A DNA stretch of 64,000 nucleotides from Anisus vortex (Eukaryota > Mollusca > Gastropoda > Planorbidae): positions 29,392,742 to 29,456,741 of the forward strand of contig OX421497.1 in the NCBI GenBank assembly GCA_949126835.1, read 5' to 3'. Positions 58,413-64,000 of the stretch are shown here, in pieces. The translations under genes were made by a program, and so were the position numbers. The notes below the pieces were generated by a model, which worked only from the letters and a program-made list of their open reading frames with translations, was not told the origin of the DNA and ran no database searches. Positions within the stretch are counted from its first letter, which is position 1. Each line of letters starts with the position of its first letter.

Positions 58413-59338
58413 TGTTACGAAACGTAAATTCCCTACATTGTAATGTTAATAAACCAACTAAATCATTTAAGCGAATTGCGTTTAAACGTTATAAAATATT
58501 TCTCAGCTCAAGGTTTTCCCCGGGTTTTTCCTAACCTAATTTGAGCATTATTGTTTTTATTAACCTCGATAAAAACATGAACTGTGCATGCACCTACAGC
58601 GTGTCAAGGCCGTCCGGTCTCTCCTTATTTTGTTAGAGCATTATTGCTTGTTCTTAATAAAAGACATTCTGATCACGCAGTCAGCACGCAGGCTTGATTA
58701 AAATTCTCGTGTCACTAGGCTGGCTGGGTTTTCCAACGATTGACCCATGATTTATTTCTACGCGATTCGACACTCTTAGTCAGTTCTTGGCGTACATTCG
58801 ATCAGATAACATCTAAGATTCTGAGTCTCTGAGGATCGTTTCTATTTGAGTTGTATTATGAAAGATTTATTATTCTACTATTAACTACAATGCTATATGT
58901 TCATTGAGGATATTCATTACTAATTGGAATATGTGTATTTCTTGATTGTGTATATAATATTATTTGGATTCCTACTGGATTGATGTTGTAAATTAAACCA
59001 AATTTATCGTTGTTTTCTACACAACTTGGTTAACGTCAATATTTCAAAGTTATATACATGTGTGTATGTGTAATATTTATTCAACTATATTAATAATCTA
59101 CACTACCACTCAACATCGAGGTTCTTGCTGTATAATATGAGCCACACAAATAATTATACATGAAGTAAAATCAACTGAAAACTCTAAAACTACGCTATGT
59201 GAATTGCCAGGGGATTATAAGAACCAGGAATACTCTAGACAACTACAAATAAACTTCAGAATGATATAATAAGATCTTCACTAATACAAGGATACTCACA
59301 CTAACAATAACAATACTATAACTATCATTTTCATAAAT
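58413..59338 (+). repeat. 5' LTR, 3' boundary approximate
   Basis: Starts TGTTACGAAACG directly after the satellite, the same nine bases that open the LTR of the 33-39 kb element. The 3' edge is set only by the primer site just after it, because the second LTR is outside the window. An AATAAA lies at about 58656. No other similarity to the other element's LTR is evident. Confidence 0.7.
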
Positions 59339-59342
59339 TGAA

Positions 59343-59360
59343 TGGGGGCTCTAGCCGTAA
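59343..59360 (+). other. Primer binding site, tRNA-Pro-like
   Basis: TGGGGGCTCTAGCCGTAA. The first nine bases equal the start of the classical proline primer site; the rest has diverged. It lies about 490 bp before the Gag start, leaving a leader with AT-rich content and no open frame. Confidence 0.6.
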
Positions 59361-59850
59361 TAACATTATAAATTATAATTATACTTGTGTGATAAATAGA
59401 AGGTCTCATCCATGATTTATTATGGTGAATAAATTGCCTTGTAATAAAATGGGTTTTGCTCGTCAGTGATTTACTAACAAACGTTTAGAGGATTTACTTC
59501 AACTTCAAGAATCGTTATACTATTTACACAAACTATTTACAACTGCCGTAATACATACTCGTAACTTGGATGGATTGTGTTGGAAAATATAACCAATATA
59601 CAATATACTAAAGATTGTGATTGAATTGAACATTGCTATTGAGAATTGGAAAACTTAACTATTCAGCCTGGAAAATTATCTGGTGTATTATCTTGTCAAA
59701 CAAAGTAACTCTAAGAAAGTATTATTTTTATGACCTTGTTGTGACAAATCTGAACTGTGTGGTGTAGTGAATTATTCAAAGGACAGAAAGTAAGTTGGAC
59801 TCTTTATTGTATTATTAACAAGATTTATAGTAACTTTTAATAATAATAAA

Positions 59851-62187
59851 ATGGAAGCCACAAATAATCTTACATTGGATCCAGAGATATTTGATCTAAC
59901 CTCAGAACAGCTTAATAAAATGTCAATGATACAATTAAAAGAATTGGCTAAATCATTGGGCATTTCTATCACAGAAACTAGGCCATCAAAAACTAAATTA
60001 CTTCAAGAGGTAACTGAGTGTTTAAGAAAACAAGGTACACTAATTATTGAAGAAACTACTGCTAATGATAACATTAATGATGAATCAGATGATGAATTAT
60101 CTTTTCCTATAAAACAAAGAGTGAAGCATACAACTGGTGACTTAAGTGAAGAATTGAAATTTAAACTTGAGATGAGGAAGATGGAGATAGAATTGGAAAG
60201 AGAAAACAAGAGAATTGAGTTAGAAATAGCAAGAGAGAAAATAGCAAGCCAAGAAAGAATTGAGATAGCAAGGTCTCGTACGTCAAATCATTCGAATGCA
60301 AGCTGCGAAGCAGATGCAGAACTGTATAAGTTTAAGAAACATATTCCAGTTTTTGAAGATAATTCGGTGGAAGAGTTCTTCATGATTTTCGAGAGAAACG
60401 CTAGAGACTATCAATTTCCCGAGGGCAAGAAAGCTATACTTCTACGCTCAGCTCTGAACAAAGGAAAGGCACTTGATGTTGTATTAAGTCTTACTGAAGA
60501 GGAATTGTATGATTATGAACTGATCAAGAATAGAGTACTGCTAAGTTTTGCATTGACACCTGAAAAATATAGGAAAATGTTTCGTGAGTCTAAGAAAGAA
60601 CAGGAACAATCCCATGTTGATTTTCTAAGACAGAAAAAGAAATATTTTGAAAGATGGATTCGATCCAAAGGTGTAAACAAAGACTTTGATAAATTAGCTA
60701 ATCTTATGCTAATGGAAGACTTTAACAATAACATCAGAGGTGATGTAAGAATACATTTAGCAGACAAAGGTGTAGAACAAGTAGAAACAGCAGCAGTAAT
60801 GGCAGACGAATATGTTATTATCCATTCCAGCAATAAATTTACAACAGTTGATAAATCAAAATTCCAGAATCGAGATATGAAGGTAGAAAAGAAAACCATA
60901 AATCCAAATGAATCCTATCAATCAAAGAGACATCAGCAGAGCAATGAAGGTCCAACTAATTCCAAGCCAACCTGTAGCCATTGCAAACGAATTGGACATA
61001 CTAAGGAAAAGTGCTGGATATTGAATGGGAACCCGAATAAAAAGAATGTTGTCTTATCGTATGTAGCAATGCCAAAACAAAGAACTCATGAAAATGTAAA
61101 GAAGGATATTAGAACTCAAACAGAGATACCTAGTGCTAATGCAGATAACCTGACAAAACACACGTATCTAGGAAACTTGAAACCAGAAATAGTTCCTGAA
61201 ATAGAGACAATGGTTTTCAATAATTCTAATTCTAATCTGAGCTCCAAGGAGTCTATATCAGATAGAACCACCATGAGTACTAAACATACCTCTTACAAAA
61301 ATAACTTGGATACAGATCTCATCGACACTGAGATACCAAGTAATTGTTTACCATTCATTGAAGAAGGTACCGTGTCATCCATAATAAATGGTGTCACTAG
61401 TGAAAAGAACATCAGAATACTCCGTGATACAGGGGCTGAGGTTTCACTACTTTTAGAGAATACTGTTCCTACGTCACAATCGACATATACAGGACAGGAT
61501 CTTACTATTCAAGGTGTATCAAGGAAAAATGTACAAGTTCCTTTGCATCAAATACAGCTGAAGAGTGCGTACTTCACTGGAAATGTAGTTGTGGGTGTAT
61601 ACAAATCACTTCCGTTTAAAGGCGTTTCTTTAATACTGGGAAATGATATTGCTGGAGATGTGGTGCATTCCATATCCAAGAAAAAACAATGCCTTAATAA
61701 AAGTGAGAGCTTTATCAAACCTATATGCATCGTCACTAGAGGTATGGCCCAACAACAAAAGTCTGTCGAAACCATGTCAAAGTCAAAAATAGAACCAGAA
61801 ATTGACCTACAGGCAACTTTCCTGGCTGACATTTTGAGTGGTCCCTCAGTCAAGACTACTGAAAGTAATTTGTCACCTCGACAATTACTCCTATTAGAAC
61901 AGAATAGAGATTCAGGAATTAAACACCTGAAGAAAAAGGTGATAACTGAACAGGAGGCAGAAATTAAAGGAAATGGATTTTTTCTGAAGGAAGGAATATT
62001 AATGCAAAAATGGAGAGATGTGAAATGTGATAATGACAATTGCAGAGAAGGAAGTCAGATTGTGGTACCAGCCATATATCGCAATGACATCTTACACATG
62101 GCTCATGACATATGCTGGTCATCTAGGAGTGAACAAGACTTACCGTCGAATTCTTCCGTACTTCTATTGGCCTGGACTACATCGTGA
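59851..62187 (+). CDS. Gag-protease-integrase N-terminus, 778 codons
   Basis: ATG at 59851 after an A-rich leader. Residues about 10-55: SAP-like helices (MSMIQLKELAKSLGI). About 90-145: charged coiled coil (MRKMEIELERENKRIELE). About 160-325: capsid region with a SCAN-like part (EKYRKMFRESKK, HVDFLRQKKKYFERW). CCHC knuckle CSHCKRIGHTKEKC at 60973-61014. D526 in LRDTGAEVSLLL (codon at 61426) is the protease site. Residues about 670-755 are the region that normally precedes integrase (LLLEQNRDSGIKHLKKK; VVPAIYRNDILHMAHD). The last 20 or so codons after 62113 are out of frame, because the integrase continues in the next frame. The protein therefore ends prematurely inside the zinc-binding motif. 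Confidence 0.9.
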   Translation: MEATNNLTLDPEIFDLTSEQLNKMSMIQLKELAKSLGISITETRPSKTKLLQEVTECLRKQGTLIIEETTANDNINDESDDELSFPIKQRVKHTTGDLSEELKFKLEMRKMEIELERENKRIELEIAREKIASQERIEIARSRTSNHSNASCEADAELYKFKKHIPVFEDNSVEEFFMIFERNARDYQFPEGKKAILLRSALNKGKALDVVLSLTEEELYDYELIKNRVLLSFALTPEKYRKMFRESKKEQEQSHVDFLRQKKKYFERWIRSKGVNKDFDKLANLMLMEDFNNNIRGDVRIHLADKGVEQVETAAVMADEYVIIHSSNKFTTVDKSKFQNRDMKVEKKTINPNESYQSKRHQQSNEGPTNSKPTCSHCKRIGHTKEKCWILNGNPNKKNVVLSYVAMPKQRTHENVKKDIRTQTEIPSANADNLTKHTYLGNLKPEIVPEIETMVFNNSNSNLSSKESISDRTTMSTKHTSYKNNLDTDLIDTEIPSNCLPFIEEGTVSSIINGVTSEKNIRILRDTGAEVSLLLENTVPTSQSTYTGQDLTIQGVSRKNVQVPLHQIQLKSAYFTGNVVVGVYKSLPFKGVSLILGNDIAGDVVHSISKKKQCLNKSESFIKPICIVTRGMAQQQKSVETMSKSKIEPEIDLQATFLADILSGPSVKTTESNLSPRQLLLLEQNRDSGIKHLKKKVITEQEAEIKGNGFFLKEGILMQKWRDVKCDNDNCREGSQIVVPAIYRNDILHMAHDICWSSRSEQDLPSNSSVLLLAWTTS

Positions 62188-64000
62188 CGTCACAAAATAC
62201 TGCAAGTCATGCAATACATGCCAGATAGTTGGTAAACCTAACCAGACTATACCGGTAGCACCTCTAAAGCCAATACCTGCCTTTGCAGAACCATTTAGCC
62301 ACTTGCTAATAGACTGTGTAGGTCCTTTGCCTAAAACAAAGACAGGACACCAGTACTTATTCACTATAATGTGCACTGCCACGAGATATCCCGAAGCTAT
62401 TCCGCTACGCACCATTAACGCAGATAAGATATCTGACGCACTGATTGCATTTTGTTCAAGATACGGTCTTCCAAAGACTATACAGTCAGACCAAGGATCT
62501 AACTTTACATCAAAGCTGTTTAACCAGGTCTTAAAGAAACTAGGCATCCAACATGCAACTTCAACTGCGTACCATCCGCAAAGCCAAGGTGCCCTAGAAA
62601 GATATCATCAGACTCTGAAAACCATGCTCCGCACATACTGTTTTGAGAACACTGAAGACTGGGATCGCGGTATTCCATTCGCTCTTTTCGCGACTAGAGA
62701 AACTGTGCAGGAATATCTTGGATTCAGTCCGTTCGAGTTAGTGTTTGGACATTCAGTTCGAGGACCTCTAAAACTGTTGCAGGAAACCTTGTTAAATTCT
62801 GATGAAGAGACTGGACTCGTAGCTTATGTGGAACAATTTAGCAATAGAATCTATCATGCTTTTAATCATGTTAAAGATAATCTTTTGCAGGCTCAGAAAA
62901 GAATGAAAGGGTACTATGATGTCAAGGCCAGATCCCGATGTTTCCATCCTGGTGATAAAGTCCTCATGTTGACCCAATTGTCTGGACAACCCCTGAGTGC
63001 AAAATATACAGGACCATATCAGGTTTTAGATAAAATCAGTGATGTAACATACCTTGTAAAAACCTCTGATAGAAGGAAAACACAGAGACTGTGCCATATA
63101 AACATGCTAAAACCTTATGTTGTTAGAGAAGAACAAACTGACATTAGGCCAGTGAGTGCTATCAATACTGTTGAAACACCCCCGCCTAAATTTAAAAAGA
63201 CAATCATAGAAAGTAAACTTCAAAACACTGAAGCACTTAAAAACCTCAATGATAAATTGGCACATCTAGACTCAGGTGAACAGACTTCTATCAAGGGTTT
63301 AATCTATGATCATGTAAATTTGTTTAGTGATGTTCCTAACAAAACAACTTTGGTTACCCATGATGTAGTTTTAAAAGATGATAATGTTAAACCTGTCAAA
63401 CAACATCCGTATAGGGTTAATCCCATACAACTTGAACACATCCGTAAAGAAATTGATTATATGCTGAGCAATGATATAATTACTCACAGTAACAGTGATT
63501 GGTCATCCCCATGTGTGTTGGTTCCCAAATCTGATGGTTCACTACGCTTTTGTGTAGACTATAGGAAATTAAACCAAGTGACAAAAACAGATTCGTATCC
63601 CATACCACGGATAGATGATTTAATCGATAGAGTAAGCACTGCAAACTATGTAACTAAGATTGACTTACTAACAGCTTATTTCCAAATCCCATTGACAGAT
63701 AGGGCTCAGGAGGTATCAACTTTTGTTACTCCTGATGGATTATATAAGTTTAAAGTAATGCCATTCGGAATGGTCAATGCTCCAGCTAGTTTTCAAAGAC
63801 TAATAAACACTATTATCCATGATATCCCACAATGCCATGCATATCTGGACGATATCGTAGTGTTCAGTAATAACTTTAATGATCATCTAGATCAGTTAAA
63901 ACTATTATTCCAAAAACTAAAACAGGCTAATCTTACTATAAACCTAGTTAAAAGTCAATTTTGCCATGCAGAAATTGAATATTTAGGTCATGTAGTGGGT
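62114..64000 (+). CDS. Integrase then reverse transcriptase, partial
   Basis: Frame 2, open without a stop from about 62114 to the window end, with no start codon of its own needed. HHCC part: GHLGVNK and CKSC (62201-62212). Integrase catalytic triad: Asp at 62312 (LIDCVGP), Asp at 62489 (QSDQGSNF), Glu at 62597 (GALERYHQ), spacing D-x35-E. GPY/F-like module at about 62995-63120 (KYTGPYQVL, INMLKPY). A linker of about 100 residues follows. Reverse transcriptase begins near 63430: SPCVLVPKSDGSLRFCVDYR, MPFGMVNAPASFQRL at 63758, and the catalytic YLDDIVVF at 63842. All catalytic residues in view are intact. RNase H is expected beyond 64000. This gene order places the element in the Gmr1-like group. 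Confidence 0.92.

Larger units (their letters stand above)
58413..64000 (+). mobile_element. Gmr1-like LTR retrotransposon, truncated by window end
   Basis: LTR, primer site, Gag-protease frame, integrase and reverse transcriptase, in that order, on the plus strand. RNase H and the 3' LTR lie beyond the window. Integrase ahead of reverse transcriptase is the Gmr1-like arrangement of Ty3/gypsy elements, unlike the usual order. One frameshift in the integrase zinc-binding region is the only lesion I see in about 4.1 kb of coding sequence, so the copy is young but probably inactive by itself. Confidence 0.9.

Noticed and set aside
62104..62187. Programmed ribosomal frameshift between Gag and Pol
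   Set aside because: The frame change lies inside the integrase HHCC motif, not between domains, and no slippery heptamer is evident. A mutation is simpler.

Overview
This is a stretch of AT-rich, intron- and repeat-dominated animal nuclear DNA, with no prokaryotic features. tRNA-derived SINEs, RTE-like and CR1/jockey-like LINE 3' ends, hAT and Mutator-like MITEs, very long microsatellites and Ty3/gypsy elements with SCAN-like Gag all point to an invertebrate. I favour a gastropod mollusc; that assignment is inference from repeat style, not from a host gene. Almost every long open frame is a tandem-repeat artefact. Only three stretches look convincingly coding: two LTR-retrotransposon reading frames and one possible first exon of a host membrane protein.

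Layout. 0-19 kb: a 12-copy 28-bp array, a SINE, a 40-bp array, decayed RTE-like LINE fragments on both strands (about 4.6-5.8 and 9.0-9.6 kb), a 390-bp inverted-repeat MITE with an 11-bp target duplication, several copies of one LINE 3' tail, a hAT MITE, and a 149-bp near-perfect palindrome. 19.3-23.8 kb: three abutting satellites with periods of 8, 36 and 24 bp. 24-32 kb: mostly unique AT-rich DNA with small tandem arrays, a SINE and a MITE. 32.17-32.32 kb: a possible first coding exon (cytoplasmic N-terminus plus one membrane helix) with a good splice donor.

33.2-39.5 kb, minus strand: a complete, very young LTR element (625-bp LTRs differing at one base, ATAT target duplication, primer binding site, polypurine tract). 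Its only gene is an intact 907-codon Gag-protease-shrunken integrase-membrane helix fusion. It has no recognisable reverse transcriptase or RNase H, so it must be moved in trans. 40-56 kb: a 1.5-kb element with 26-bp perfect terminal inverted repeats, an 83-bp x4 array, a second hAT MITE of the 13.4-kb family, a 1.8-kb hAT element inserted into a MITE, and paired SINEs. 56.7-58.4 kb: a TATC-rich satellite of about 55 bp. 58.4-64 kb: a related LTR element that runs off the window. It encodes SCAN-like Gag, CCHC knuckle, DTGA protease, then integrase, and only then reverse transcriptase. That is the Gmr1-like gene order, reversed from ordinary Ty3/gypsy, and this copy carries one frameshift in the integrase zinc-binding region.

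How they fit together: the two LTR elements share domain plan, LTR start (TGTTACGAA) and proline-type primer site. The downstream element is the autonomous layout. The upstream one looks like a streamlined derivative that kept an intact Gag-protease but discarded the polymerase. The pairing as donor and parasite is inference; their LTRs are otherwise not alike.
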